DNA of 64,000 nt from Microcoleus vaginatus PCC 9802 (GCA_022701275.1 CP031740.1:6523001-6587000), one strand, 5' to 3'. Counted from the first letter of the stretch, positions 51,927 to 60,845 are shown. The notes: a model not told the origin generated them from the sequence alone. Made by a program: numbers and translations.

Positions 51927-52000
51927 ACACGATCGCGAACCTGGTTGAAACCGCTCTGCAAGTCAAACTTGCGCCTGCCTCCGCAAACAAGCAAGATATA

Positions 52001-52034
52001 CTGGTTCCCAGGCATAGCCTGGGAACCAGTTATT
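52001..52034 (+). terminator. Terminator-like hairpin after the ferritin-like gene
   Basis: A perfect 13-bp stem CTGGTTCCCAGGC / GCCTGGGAACCAG encloses ATA and is followed by TTATTT. It is 75 bp past the stop. The GGTTCCCAGGC palindrome is also a common cyanobacterial repeat. Confidence 0.75.
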
Positions 52035-52102
52035 TAAAGTCATAATTTTAAGCTTTAGCAAGTAAACTGATTATTGGAATAGTTTTCCATCTAAATATAA
52101 TC

Positions 52103-52606
52103 ATGACTACCAGCGAGCCGAACATACAAACAGTTTCCACAGAAAGCCTTTTAAGTGAAAGCGCGATCGCCGATGCCCAGGTCGAAAAAGCCACAGCCGT
52201 CACCTATGCAGAAGAAATTGAAACTGTCATCGCCAGCATGGCTGTAGACCAAAAAGTGATGGTCGGTCAAAGTGAAGCTGGCGGACATCTTTGGAAGTTT
52301 AAGTACGGCAGTGTCGAAGTGTTCGTGCAACTCACGGGCGAAACCGAAGATGATACTTTGACTGTTTGGGCTTTTGTACTGCAGTTGCCAGCGAAGAATG
52401 AAGCTCAATTAATGCGGAAAATCCTAGAAATGAATTGGCTGTCTACTTTGGAATCTCATTTTGCGATTGTTGATAATCAAGTTGCCGTAGTATCGACTCG
52501 GACGATGGCGGAAATCTCGACCGGGGAAATTTCTCGGGTTATTACTATTGTCGCCACGGTCGCCGATGACAATGACGATATTCTGCAAGCAGAATTCGGT
52601 CAGTAG
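52103..52606 (+). CDS. YbjN domain protein
   Basis: This 167-residue protein has a polar N-terminus (about 40 residues) and the YbjN fold: HLWKFKYGSVEVFVQLTGET, DTLTVWAFVLQLPAKNEAQL, then LMRKILEMNWLSTLESHFAI and DNQVAVVSTRTMAEIS. YbjN proteins are linked to stress and chaperone-like roles in cyanobacteria and proteobacteria. The C-terminus is acidic. The gene is a single unit followed by a heptamer tract. Confidence 0.8.
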   Translation: MTTSEPNIQTVSTESLLSESAIADAQVEKATAVTYAEEIETVIASMAVDQKVMVGQSEAGGHLWKFKYGSVEVFVQLTGETEDDTLTVWAFVLQLPAKNEAQLMRKILEMNWLSTLESHFAIVDNQVAVVSTRTMAEISTGEISRVITIVATVADDNDDILQAEFGQ

Positions 52607-52660
52607 TCATTAGTTAACAGTTAACAGTCAACAGTCAACAGTCAACAATTAACAGTTAAC
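52607..52660. repeat. STRR heptamer tract (AGTCAAC / AGTTAAC)
   Basis: Repeated CAGTCAA and CAGTTAA heptamers lie between the YbjN and DUF212 genes. Confidence 0.75.
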
Positions 52661-53118
52661 TAATATGCAGGCCCTGCGATCCAAGCAATAGTAATTCCCA
52701 GCCCCAAACCGACAAGCACTTGAAAAGGAGTGTGTCCCAGCAACTCTTTCAGGCGAGCCTCATTAAGGTTGTGATCTTCCTCAAAAAACTCGTCAATAAT
52801 TTGGTTGAGGATGCGAGCTTGCTTGCCTGCTGCTTGGCGGACGCCTGCTGCGTCATACATCACAATAATTGCAAAGATCGCAGCGATCGCAAACTCCGGA
52901 CTTTCCCATCCCATCGTTTGTCCGACTCCCGCAGCCAAAGCGCCCACAAAAGACGAGTGAGCGCTGGGCATTCCCCCCGTTGTTACCAAATACCGAAGAT
53001 TAAACTTGCGATTTTTGACCAACTCGATCGGCAGCTTCATGATCTGAGCCGCCAGACAAGCGAGCAAAGCAACCACGAGTACATGATTGTTTAATATGCC
53101 GCTGCAAATTTCCTGCAT
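52660..53118 (-). CDS. DUF212 / divergent PAP2 family membrane protein
   Basis: This 152-residue protein has the DUF212 pattern: LLACLAAQIMKLPIELVKNR, then TGGMPSAHSSFVGALAAGVG and AIFAIIVMYDAAGVRQAAGK, with an N-terminal and C-terminal membrane helix. GGMPSAHSS resembles the PAP2 phosphatase motif. The function is unproven. Its stop-proximal gene crtE lies 14 bp away upstream on the same strand, suggesting an operon. Confidence 0.85.
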   Translation of the reverse strand: MQEICSGILNNHVLVVALLACLAAQIMKLPIELVKNRKFNLRYLVTTGGMPSAHSSFVGALAAGVGQTMGWESPEFAIAAIFAIIVMYDAAGVRQAAGKQARILNQIIDEFFEEDHNLNEARLKELLGHTPFQVLVGLGLGITIAWIAGPAY

Positions 53119-53132
53119 AGTGTTTGGTATTT

Positions 53133-54059
53133 CTAGTTACTGCGGCTGGTAATAAAATCGGCGATTGCCAGCAGCGGTAGAGCTTTGCTCCCAAACACTG
53201 CCAATTGATCCTTAGCATCAGCAACAAGCTGCGAAGCTTGGCGCCGAGACTCCTCAATTCCCCACAAACTCGGATAAGTGACTTTTCCTGCTTGAACATC
53301 TTTGCCGGCAGTTTTGCCCAGTTCTTCTTGGGTAGCAGTAATATCCAGAATGTCGTCAATGATCTGGAAAGCCAGCCCAATATTTTGAGCGAAACGAGAC
53401 AGCCGCTGCAAATCCGCAGCCGAGGCCCCAGCCAGAATTGCCCCACAAACTACGCAAGCCTCTAACAGCGCGCCAGTTTTGTGAGCGTGAATGTAATTCA
53501 AAGTTTCCAGAGAAACATCCGTCTTTCCTTCCGATTCCAAATCAACCACCTGACCGCCTACGAGTCCAGCAGCACCCGATGCCCGCGCTAAATGGGCGAT
53601 CGTCTGCAACACCTGCTGGGGGGGTACGTTCTGAGTTTTAGTGGCGATAAATTCAAAAGCATAGGTCAACAAACCATCGCCAGCCAAAATGGCGATATCC
53701 TCGCCGTAGACTTTGTGGTTCGTCAGTTTGCCGCGCCGGTAGTCGTCATTGTCCATTGCCGGCAAATCGTCGTGAATCAGCGACATCGTGTGGATCATTT
53801 CCAAAGCGCAAGCTGTGGGCATTGCCATAGATGTAGTGCCGCCGGCCAGTTCGCAGCTAGCCAGACACAGGATCGGACGCAGGCGCTTGCCCCCCGCTAG
53901 CAGCGAGTAGCGCATTGCTTCGTAAATTTTCTCTGGGTAGATGACCGGGAGTGCACTGTCGAGAGCTACCTCGATCGCCTCTTTTCGCTTGACTAGATAA
54001 GTAGATAAATCGAAAGAGGATTCCGGTTGGGACGAACCCATTTCTGTTGCCAATACCAT
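53133..54059 (-). CDS. crtE: Geranylgeranyl diphosphate synthase
   Basis: The 308-residue polyprenyl synthase has FARM motif [15 protein letters not shown] and [22 protein letters not shown], plus [11 protein letters not shown]. It makes C20 geranylgeranyl diphosphate for carotenoids, chlorophyll phytol and quinones in thylakoid lipid metabolism. The length is standard. It lies 14 bp upstream of the DUF212 gene, so the two are probably co-transcribed. Confidence 0.95.
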   Translation of the reverse strand: MVLATEMGSSQPESSFDLSTYLVKRKEAIEVALDSALPVIYPEKIYEAMRYSLLAGGKRLRPILCLASCELAGGTTSMAMPTACALEMIHTMSLIHDDLPAMDNDDYRRGKLTNHKVYGEDIAILAGDGLLTYAFEFIATKTQNVPPQQVLQTIAHLARASGAAGLVGGQVVDLESEGKTDVSLETLNYIHAHKTGALLEACVVCGAILAGASAADLQRLSRFAQNIGLAFQIIDDILDITATQEELGKTAGKDVQAGKVTYPSLWGIEESRRQASQLVADAKDQLAVFGSKALPLLAIADFITSRSN

Positions 54060-54249
54060 CCCTTGCTCTCTTGTACTGAATAGTTATGTGGGATATTGTG
54101 AGCCGTTCAGGTCGCATTGTGCCGACTTTTACGGCGGTAGTTGCTCGAAGTCTGAGCATCAATTAATCATTCTACGGGTGTTGTTGCACAGAAAATCTTT
54201 GAGTTTTGATAACTTTGTCAAATTACCAGTCAATCTAAAATTTACAATC

Positions 54250-55137
54250 TCAAATATCAAATCCGCTGATTTGTCTGGCAACTTCCAAAAACCGCTGCAC
54301 CGCCGCCGTTGGATCGCTGCGCCAAATAAGAGCGATCGCCACAATGCAGGTTGATTCTGGCAAAGATTTGTAAACAACCCCGCTGCGCTGGAAATTTTGC
54401 ATCGACGCCGGGACGATCGCCACCCCCATCTCGGCGGCTACCAGACTCACAATGGTTTGCATTTGAATTGCTTCTTGAGCCCCGCGAGGACTAAAACCTG
54501 CTTGCTGACAAAGACTGACGATCGCATCGTACAATCCCGGAGCCTGGGAACGCGGAAATAAAATGAACGGTTCCGTGGAAAGTTCGCGTAATTCAAGATG
54601 TGTGCGATCGGCCAAATGATGCGTTTCTGGCAGTGCCACGATCAGCGGTTCTCGAAAAACGATTTCAGAATTTATCCCGTCTTCCTCAACCGGAGGGCGC
54701 ACGAAGCCGATATCAATTTGCCCGAACCGCAGCCGCTGCAACTGTTCGTTTGTCGTCAGTTCGTGCAGTTCGAGCTTGACGGCGGGACACCGAGTGCGAA
54801 AGGCCTGCAAAATCGCTGGAACCACGTTGTGTGCTGCAGAACTCACAAACCCGATCGTCAGTTGGCCGAGTTCGCCCCGACTGGTTTGTCGGCCGAGTTG
54901 AATTGCTCGATCGACTTGCTGCAGAATTTTCCCGGCTTCCTCGAAAAAAACCTGTCCCGCAGCCGTTAAATGCACCGTCCGCTTGGTGCGGCGAAACAGT
55001 TGAAACCCTAACTCTGCCTCCAAATGCTGGATTTGTTGGCTCAGCGGAGGTTGGGCAATATGCAGTTTTTCGGCTGCGCGAGTGAAATTCAGTTCCTCTG
55101 CAACTGCAATGAAATAACGCAAATGCCGAAGTTCCAT
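54250..55137 (-). CDS. LysR-family transcriptional regulator
   Basis: The 295-residue protein starts with the LTTR helix-turn-helix (MELRHLRYFIAVAEELNFTR then AAEKLHIAQPPLSQQIQHLE). The C-terminal substrate-binding domain begins at GQLTIGFVSSAAHNVVPAIL. The region DIGFVRPPVEEDGINSEIVF resembles BenM/CatM-type binding pockets. It is divergent from the GNAT gene at 55249, and the 111-bp gap probably carries its operator. Its inducer is unknown. Confidence 0.9.
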   Translation of the reverse strand: MELRHLRYFIAVAEELNFTRAAEKLHIAQPPLSQQIQHLEAELGFQLFRRTKRTVHLTAAGQVFFEEAGKILQQVDRAIQLGRQTSRGELGQLTIGFVSSAAHNVVPAILQAFRTRCPAVKLELHELTTNEQLQRLRFGQIDIGFVRPPVEEDGINSEIVFREPLIVALPETHHLADRTHLELRELSTEPFILFPRSQAPGLYDAIVSLCQQAGFSPRGAQEAIQMQTIVSLVAAEMGVAIVPASMQNFQRSGVVYKSLPESTCIVAIALIWRSDPTAAVQRFLEVARQISGFDI

Positions 55138-55248
55138 AGCTCCCCAATCATCTATATTTTAAAAGTATAAGTTGTTACTTAAACATATATTGGACATTTT
55201 TGATGGTCTTTAATACAGTGATTAATAGGCGAAATTGAGAATTAAAGA

Positions 55249-55737
55249 ATGGCTAATTTGGATATCATAATTAGAGAAGCAGATCTGGCAGATTTGGAAT
55301 TAATTGTGAATTTCATTTCACAAAAAAGCGATTTTGATGGATGTAAAAACTTGTTGGCAGCAACAGCCGATAAATTGCAGCAAACGTTATTTTGCCAGCC
55401 TCCGCTAGTACGGGTTTTGTTGGCTGAAGTTGCCGGGAAAGCGGTAGAATTTGCTCTTTTTTATTCCTCCTATTCAAGTTTATTGACGCAGCCGTGCCTT
55501 TGGCTTGATGATTTATTTGTGCAAGCTCCTATGCGCGGTATGGGAGTAGGTACAGCGCTGTTAAAGTATTTTGCCCAAATTGCTGAGTCCACAAATTGCG
55601 GGCGTATGGAATGGAATGTTAATACTGGCAATGCGCCGGGAATTGCTTTTTATCAAAAGCAGGGAGCGCGGATTTTGGAAAATATTAGAGTTTGCCGTAT
55701 TGAGGGGGATGGAATTAATCTGCTTGCTGGCAAATGA
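55249..55737 (+). CDS. GNAT family N-acetyltransferase
   Basis: This 162-residue protein begins MANLDIIIREADLADLELIV. It has acetyl-CoA-binding motif A (DLFVQAPMRGMGVGTALLKY) and MEWNVNTGNAPGIAFYQKQG, typical of the YhbS/PhnO-like GNAT branch often called diamine or small-molecule acetyltransferases. It is divergent from the LysR gene, so may be its target (inference). Confidence 0.88.
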   Translation: MANLDIIIREADLADLELIVNFISQKSDFDGCKNLLAATADKLQQTLFCQPPLVRVLLAEVAGKAVEFALFYSSYSSLLTQPCLWLDDLFVQAPMRGMGVGTALLKYFAQIAESTNCGRMEWNVNTGNAPGIAFYQKQGARILENIRVCRIEGDGINLLAGK

Positions 55738-55791
55738 TTTAATAACGAACCGCGAAGGCGCGAAGGACACGAAGAGAAGAGGAGAGAAGAG

Positions 55792-56556
55792 ATGTCACAA
55801 GATTTTTGGAATTCAGTGCTTTATGAGGGAAATCATGCTTTTGTTTGGCAGTACGGTGAATCGCTTTTGGAGTTACTCGCTCCGAAGGCTGGTGAACAAA
55901 TTCTGGATTTGGGCTGCGGTACGGGACAGTTAACTGAAAAGATTGCTCAAAGTGGTGCTTTTGTGCAAGGTATTGATTCATCTTTGTCGATGATTTCTAC
56001 GGCAAAAGTTAACTATCCTCACATTAATTTCGCTGCCGCCGATGCGAGGAGTTTTCAAATAGAAGAGCCGTTAGATGCTGTGTTTTCTAATGCGGTTTTG
56101 CACTGGATTAAACAGCCGGATGCTGTGATTAATTGTGTGGAAAAAGCGCTGAAGCCGGGAGGTCGTTTTGTAGCTGAGTTTGGCGGTAAGGGGAACGTGG
56201 GGGCGATCGTCCGGGCGCTTTTGAGTGTTTTGTCGGAAATTGGCTGCGAGGAGCCTGAAGCGCTTAATCCTTGGTATTTTCCGAGTATTGGCGATTATGC
56301 TGGGCTTTTGGAAAAGCAGGGATTTGATGTAGGTTATGCCGTTTTGTTCGATCGCCCGACTCCCCTAGAAGGCGGCAGCGCGGGTATGGTAAATTGGATT
56401 GAAATGTTTGCTGGCGGGTTTTTGTCGGGGTTGTCTGAGGATGTGCGATCGCACGTAATTAACTCCGTTGAAGAGCGTTTGCGATCGGCGCTGTACCGCG
56501 ATGGTAATTGGATTGCAGATTATCGCAGAATTCGCGTAGTTATGGTAAAATGGTAA
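55792..56556 (+). CDS. SAM-dependent methyltransferase (class I), 3' end altered by duplication
   Basis: The 254-residue protein has the SAM loop ILDLGCGTGQLTEKIAQSG and GIDSSLSMISTAK, DAVFSNAVLHWIKQPDAVIN, LKPGGRFVAEFGGKGN, as in trans-aconitate methyltransferase-like proteins. Its C-terminus (RVVMVKW) is cut by a repeat of its own 3' end: the DNA from 56386 is repeated at 56591, and the second copy has the sequence HYRRIRVVAIKNSYLSFV that was probably the ancestral end. The truncation changes only the last few residues. AGGAGAGAAGAG lies upstream. Confidence 0.88.
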   Translation: MSQDFWNSVLYEGNHAFVWQYGESLLELLAPKAGEQILDLGCGTGQLTEKIAQSGAFVQGIDSSLSMISTAKVNYPHINFAAADARSFQIEEPLDAVFSNAVLHWIKQPDAVINCVEKALKPGGRFVAEFGGKGNVGAIVRALLSVLSEIGCEEPEALNPWYFPSIGDYAGLLEKQGFDVGYAVLFDRPTPLEGGSAGMVNWIEMFAGGFLSGLSEDVRSHVINSVEERLRSALYRDGNWIADYRRIRVVMVKW

Positions 56557-56779
56557 TTGGATTGCAGATTATCGCAGAATTCGCGTAGTTATGGTAAATT
56601 GGATTGAGATGTGTGCGGGCGGGTTTTTGTCCGGGCTGTCTGAGGATGTGCAATCCCAGGTAATTAACTCCGTTGAAGAGCGTTTGCGATCGGCGCTGTA
56701 CCGCGATGGTAATTGGATTGCACATTATCGCCGAATTCGCGTTGTTGCTATCAAGAATTCCTATTTAAGTTTTGTATGA
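56507..56779 (+). repeat. Partial tandem duplication of the methyltransferase 3' end
   Basis: DNA from 56386 (ATGGTAAATTGGATTGA) to about 56560 recurs from 56591 to 56760 (period 205 bp), with a shorter 44-bp tandem of ATTGCAGATTATCGCAGAAT inside at 56507-56594. The second copy is an open 62-codon fragment ending at 56779. Because 205 is not a multiple of 3, the copies lie in different frames. Confidence 0.85.
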
Positions 56780-56836
56780 AGATCAAAATTAGGTTAAAAT
56801 AACCGGGCCCTGTCAAATTAAGTTGACACGCATTCT

Positions 56837-57610
56837 ATGCCTACCTTAAAAGAACCTCAATCCATCTTCCAGCCTCCGACCTTTGCTACGGTTGAGGAAG
56901 AACGCCGCCATCGCAAGCAGCGCCTTGCAGCAGCCTTACGTCTGTTTGGACACTTTGGGTTTAGTGAGGGCATCGCAGGACACATTACCGTCCGCGACCC
57001 TCAACACCTGGATTGCTTTTGGGTCAATCCGTTGGGTAAACACTTCAGTCTCATCCGGGTCAGCGACCTGCTGCTGGTGAACCATCAAGGTGAAGTTATA
57101 GAGGGGCACAAGCCTATTAACAGGGCAGCTTATGCAATCCATTCTCAAATTCATGCAGCCCGTCCTGATGTCGTGGCAGCAGCACACGCTCATTCAATTT
57201 ACGGCAAAAGCTGGTCTAGCCTCGGTCGTCTCCTCGACCCCCTCACCCAAGATGCCTGTTCCTTCTACGAAGACCACAGCCTGTTTAATGACTACAGGGG
57301 AGTAGTTCTCCAACTTGAGGAAGGCCAGCGCATAGCAACAGCACTAGGGGAGAAGAAAGCCATTATCCTCCGCAACCACGGTCTACTCACTGTGGGTCAT
57401 TCAGTTGATGAAGCGGCTTGGTGGTTTGTCGCAATGGAACGTTCTTGTCAGGCGCAGTTGATGGCAGAGGCGGCTGGCACCCCCATCCTCATCGACTCCG
57501 AAAATGCTCGTCTGGCGCAGCGCCAGGTAGGCTCACATCAGGTAGGCTGGTTTAGCTTTCAACCACTTTACGAATTAATCGTACATCAACAACCTGAACT
57601 GCTGGAGTAA
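56837..57610 (+). CDS. Class II aldolase/adducin family protein
   Basis: The 257-residue protein has SEGIAGHITVRDPQHLDCFW, VNPLGKHFSLIRVSDLLLV, AAHAHSIYGKSW (metal-binding His pair) and ILRNHGLLTVGHSVDEAAWW (third His). The Zn-dependent fold covers fuculose-phosphate and rhamnulose-phosphate aldolases, ribulose-phosphate epimerases and adducin-like proteins. Many cyanobacterial members have no proven substrate. It is 110 bp upstream of the TauD-like gene on the same strand. Confidence 0.9.
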   Translation: MPTLKEPQSIFQPPTFATVEEERRHRKQRLAAALRLFGHFGFSEGIAGHITVRDPQHLDCFWVNPLGKHFSLIRVSDLLLVNHQGEVIEGHKPINRAAYAIHSQIHAARPDVVAAAHAHSIYGKSWSSLGRLLDPLTQDACSFYEDHSLFNDYRGVVLQLEEGQRIATALGEKKAIILRNHGLLTVGHSVDEAAWWFVAMERSCQAQLMAEAAGTPILIDSENARLAQRQVGSHQVGWFSFQPLYELIVHQQPELLE

Positions 57611-57719
57611 GGTAGGTTTGATGTATTTTGAATAGAGGACTATTTAGAAATATCAAGGAATCGGCAGTGATTGTTTCAACCACACTCTGTACAAAGTAGA
57701 AAATAGCTAGGAGATAGAG

Positions 57720-58601
57720 ATGAAGATAAATACACAGCTTTTATCAGAAAATGTTGGTCAACAAATCATCAATACAGATAATATTAATATTTTAGACCTG
57801 AACCGGGAAGAAATTATTAACCTGTTTAAATCTTATGGTTTCTTGCTGTTTAGAGGGTTTGAAAATAGTGTTGACACTTTTACCGAATTCACTAACTCCC
57901 TTAGTAAAGATTTTCGGGATTATAGCGGAGGCGTCTTTAATCGCCGAGTAATTAATGGGAATGCAACTCTATTAACCGTCAATGATTTTAAGGACGAGAT
58001 TAAATTGCATGGAGAAATGTACTATCAACAAGATATTCCGTTGATGCTTTGGTTCTTCTGCGCTCATCCAGCATCACAAGACGGTGAAACAATACTATGT
58101 GATGGTAGGCAGTTGTTTAATGAACTCAGTAGTCCACTCAAAGAGTTATTTAGTAATAAAAAATTAAAATACTTTGGTCATTTGGCTAAGGAGGATTGGC
58201 AAAAAAAATACAAAACTGATGACTTAAGAGTAGTAGAACAGATCTGTAGAAGCAATAATGTACTATTGCAAATAAACGAAGATGAATCAATCGATTATCA
58301 ATTTATTTGTCCAGCCATACACCCAAGTAGATGTGGAAAATATCCGACCTTTATCAACAGTCTATTGGCAGCAAAACATAGAAATCCCAACACCCCTTGC
58401 TTTGATGATGATTCAGAAATAACTGATGATATTGTGTCTGAGCTTAATGAAGTGGCTGAGAGAATAACTACAGAGATATCGTGGCAAACAGGGGATATCC
58501 TAATGGTTGACAATACTAGAATCATGCATGGCAGAAGAGCTTTTTCTGATACTCAACGGGATATTTATTTGCGGTTATGTTCTCCAGCGTTTCCATTCTA
58601 A
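57720..58601 (+). CDS. TauD/TfdA-like Fe(II)/2-oxoglutarate dioxygenase
   Basis: The 293-residue protein contains the Fe(II)-binding HGEMYYQQD region (His and Glu) and the second His in MVDNTRIMHGRRAFSDTQRD, with a downstream Arg for 2-oxoglutarate (YLRLCSPAF). GFLLFRGFEN near the N-terminus is typical of TauD/SyrP/clavaminate-like oxygenases. Family members hydroxylate amino acids or small metabolites in natural-product and sulfonate pathways. The gene is AT-rich compared with neighbours and lies directly before insertion elements, suggesting acquisition. AGGAGATAGAG precedes its ATG. Confidence 0.87.
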   Translation: MKINTQLLSENVGQQIINTDNINILDLNREEIINLFKSYGFLLFRGFENSVDTFTEFTNSLSKDFRDYSGGVFNRRVINGNATLLTVNDFKDEIKLHGEMYYQQDIPLMLWFFCAHPASQDGETILCDGRQLFNELSSPLKELFSNKKLKYFGHLAKEDWQKKYKTDDLRVVEQICRSNNVLLQINEDESIDYQFICPAIHPSRCGKYPTFINSLLAAKHRNPNTPCFDDDSEITDDIVSELNEVAERITTEISWQTGDILMVDNTRIMHGRRAFSDTQRDIYLRLCSPAFPF

Positions 58602-58637
58602 ATGCAACTCCCCGCAATCAGGGTAAGAGCATCTCAA

Positions 58638-58802
58638 TCAGGCTTGGCACAAGGACTGGAGAATTTTCATCATGTAGTCATCATTCATCGCAGCCCGTAG
58701 TCTTTTCTGTCGTAAGCTACGCTTGAGAGTGGTTTCTTGATTAACAGCATAAAGAGCCATCCGTCTGAATACAGCCAAGTTCCGAGGGCGGTTAAACGAG
58801 CG
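58638..58802 (-). pseudogene. ISAs1-family transposase C-terminal fragment
   Basis: On the minus strand the frame reads RSFNRPRNLAVFRRMALYAV, NQETTLKRSLRQKR and MNDDYMMKILQ, the C-terminal region of ISAs1 (H-repeat) transposases. It is interrupted by the IS1 element at 58803. Removing that element and one target copy restores GRIRSFNRPRNL in frame, after which a TAA lies just upstream, so only a truncated remnant was there when IS1 inserted. Confidence 0.75.
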
Positions 58803-59615
58803 GGTAGTCCTAAAGAGGAAAGGGTGAGAGAATGGAAGTGCTGTGACTCTAATGTTGTTTGTCTGCATGTCTACCGCTCTGCCTATCTGTCCGAATTGTC
58901 AGTCTGACGCTGTGATGAAAAACGGTCGAACTCGGCATCAGAAGCAAAATTACAAATGTCGAGACTGTGGACGGCAATTTGTCGAAGATCCGCAGTGGCG
59001 GATGATTAGCGAGGAAACTAAAGGCATCATTGACCGATTGCTCTTGGAGAAGTTGTCGCTGGCAGGAATTGCCCGTGCCTTGGAGATATCAGAACTGTGG
59101 GTGCAACAATACGTTAATGCGAAATACCAACAGGTAGAGCAGGAGGTGCAAGTGCGCCCAAAGCCAAAACGCCGTCTGACGGTGCAGATGGATGAATTGT
59201 GGTCATTTGTCGGCAACAGAGGCAACAAGCAGTGGGTGTGGCTTGCCCTCGATACCCAAACCCGTGAGATCGTCGGGGTGCACATCGGCAATCGCAGTTC
59301 CGGATCAGCACAAGCTGGCGTTGCAGTCGATGCCCCCGGTTTACCGCCAATGTGCCGTAGTCTACAGCGATTTCTGGTCAGCCTATGCGGAGGTCTTACC
59401 CAGCAAACGGCATTATGCAGTGGGCTCATAAACAGGAAAAACCAGCTACATTGAACGCTTCAATTGCACCTTGCGTCAGCGCGTGTCGCGTCTGGTTCGT
59501 AAAAGCTTGTCGTTCTCAAAGAAGTTAGAGAATCACATTGGAGCAATTTGGTTATTCATCCACCATTACAATGCTTCGCTTCCTGTCTGCTCATCCTTTC
59601 CTGCTTAGCACTACC
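58803..59615 (+). mobile_element. IS1-family insertion sequence with 8-bp target duplication
   Basis: The 813-bp element has imperfect inverted ends: GGTAGTCCTAAAGAGGAAAG on the left and, reversed, GGTAGTGCTAAGCAGGAAAG on the right. The flanks are AACGAGCG (58795-58802) and AACGAGCG (59616-59623), an exact 8-bp duplication of the target, as expected for IS1. It interrupts an ISAs1 fragment. Confidence 0.92.
58867..59608 (+). pseudogene. IS1-family transposase, frameshifted
   Basis: ATG 58867 gives MSTALPICPNCQSDAVMKNG with the zinc-finger CPNC...CRDCGRQF, then the HTH KLSLAGIARALEISELWVQQ and catalytic MDELWSFVGNRGNKQWVWLA. Near 59310-59325 the frame shifts (SSGSAQAGVAVDAPGL becomes MPPVYRQCAVVYSDFW in another frame). 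A TAA at 59429-59431 then interrupts before TGKTSYIERFNCTLRQR. The C-terminal SLSFSKKLENHIGAIWLFIH survives. It was one protein of about 245 residues. Confidence 0.85.
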
Positions 59616-59651
59616 AACGAGCGAATGCGACCTTAAGCTTGATTAAAAGCA

Positions 59652-59716
59652 GTAGGGTGCGTCGCCACCCTTAAATATTCAAATCCGATATACCATCTCA
59701 CAACGACGCACCCTAG
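59652..59716. repeat. Foldback with TAGGGTGCGTCG / CGACGCACCCTA ends
   Basis: TAGGGTGCGTCG (59652) pairs with CGACGCACCCTA (about 59704-59715), with a 40-bp AT-rich centre. It is the best copy of the family. Confidence 0.75.
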
Positions 59717-59756
59717 TTCTGATAAGTTTTTCATGCCACCAGTGATTGTCCTGAAA

Positions 59757-60554
59757 TTATAAACCCTGAACGGAAACAATCCTGCTTTCTAGTTCATTAG
59801 GCGTTACAGCCTCTACAAAACCTAAAATCGCGTTAGAATTTCTGACTCTGATTAGAGTTCCTGAATAAACTCCGGTAATTCCGCCTCTGGGTTGAGTTGC
59901 TGAAGCAGATCCACTTGCGCCGGCCGGACCTGGAGGGAGTAATGGTTGTAAAGCTTGTGGGAAATCGATCGTATATGTTAATGCCACATTCTGTACCGGC
60001 TCCAACACTATATCATTGACCCTTAAGTCACCCGCTAATCCAATGCGATCTAAATCAGGATCAAAACTTTCGATTATATCACTAGAATTGATATCTGTAG
60101 TGGCAGGGTCTATTCCCAGAACGCATAAATTATTGCCAAACCCACAACTTAATAAGTCTGTGCCCAAGCCGCCAACCAGAGTGTTATCCCCCCCTGCGCC
60201 GCTTAAAGCATCATTGCCTCTCCCCCCAAATAAAATATCATCGCCAGCCTCTCCAAGAATAAAATCAGCATCTAGACCACCACTGAGGGAGTTATTCCCC
60301 TCCTGTCCAAACAAGGCATCTCTTCCTTTTCCCCCCAATAAAGAATCGTTGCCTGCAAAACCTGTGAGAATATCTTCCCCTTCATTTCCCAGGATTAACT
60401 CGCTAGCCTCTGAGCCATTTACTGTATCGTCGCCATCGAGCGCCCAAGCTCCTAAAGGAAAATTTGTTAGATCTCCAGGAAAAAGTTGAATGAATTCCGA
60501 GGTGTTGTCGCCAATTAAGCGCAATGCCCCTGACGCATCCGGTTTTAAAGCCAT
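59757..60554 (-). CDS. RTX-type calcium-binding repeat protein (copy 1)
   Basis: The start at the ATG giving MALKPDASGALRLIGDNTSE makes 265 residues. The centre (residues about 45-145) holds hemolysin-type nonapeptide repeats (GGKGRDALFGQEGNNSLSGG, GEAGDDILFGGRGNDALSGA) that bind Ca2+ in a beta-roll. The C-terminal 100 residues (DRIGLAGDLRVNDIVLEPVQ) are shared with copy 2. Such proteins are usually secreted. No signal peptide is visible, so a type I route is possible. It is the diverged twin of 60971-61744. Confidence 0.82.
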   Translation of the reverse strand: MALKPDASGALRLIGDNTSEFIQLFPGDLTNFPLGAWALDGDDTVNGSEASELILGNEGEDILTGFAGNDSLLGGKGRDALFGQEGNNSLSGGLDADFILGEAGDDILFGGRGNDALSGAGGDNTLVGGLGTDLLSCGFGNNLCVLGIDPATTDINSSDIIESFDPDLDRIGLAGDLRVNDIVLEPVQNVALTYTIDFPQALQPLLPPGPAGASGSASATQPRGGITGVYSGTLIRVRNSNAILGFVEAVTPNELESRIVSVQGL

Positions 60555-60627
60555 AGTTAAAATCTTTGTGTGTTGGTAGATTACTAACCCTACTAATTGA
60601 GCCAATACTGGCTCACAAGTGGGTCAT

Positions 60628-60823
60628 AATTCAATTAGAACCGTATTCAATATAACTCGAAACGGTATTTTCCAAAAGCATAGCAACAGTAATCGGCCCG
60701 ATTCCTCCCGGCACCGGCGTGATAAATCCGGCTACTGTTTTAACAGCATTAAAATCCACATCTGGGACCAAACGACTCGTACCGTCGGGATTGACGACGC
60801 GGTTGATACCGACATCAATATAA
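60628..60823 (-). pseudogene. Duplicated 3' fragment of folD
   Basis: The minus-strand frame reads [40 protein letters not shown] and ends [10 protein letters not shown], like the C-terminus of the intact folD at 61818-62696. The sequence before IDVGINR is unrelated (KSDYY...). It is a by-product of the segmental duplication. Confidence 0.9.
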
Positions 60824-60845
60824 TAGTCACTTTTTACACAACCGA

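Larger units (their letters stand above)
59737..60823. repeat. Copy 1 of the RTX-folD segmental duplication
   Basis: This segment is closely similar to 60952-61998. Both copies run from the same spacer before the RTX stop (GTGATTGTCCTGAA...) through the RTX gene to 190-200 bp of folD coding sequence. The homology ends in folD at GATACCGACATCAAT. Confidence 0.85.
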
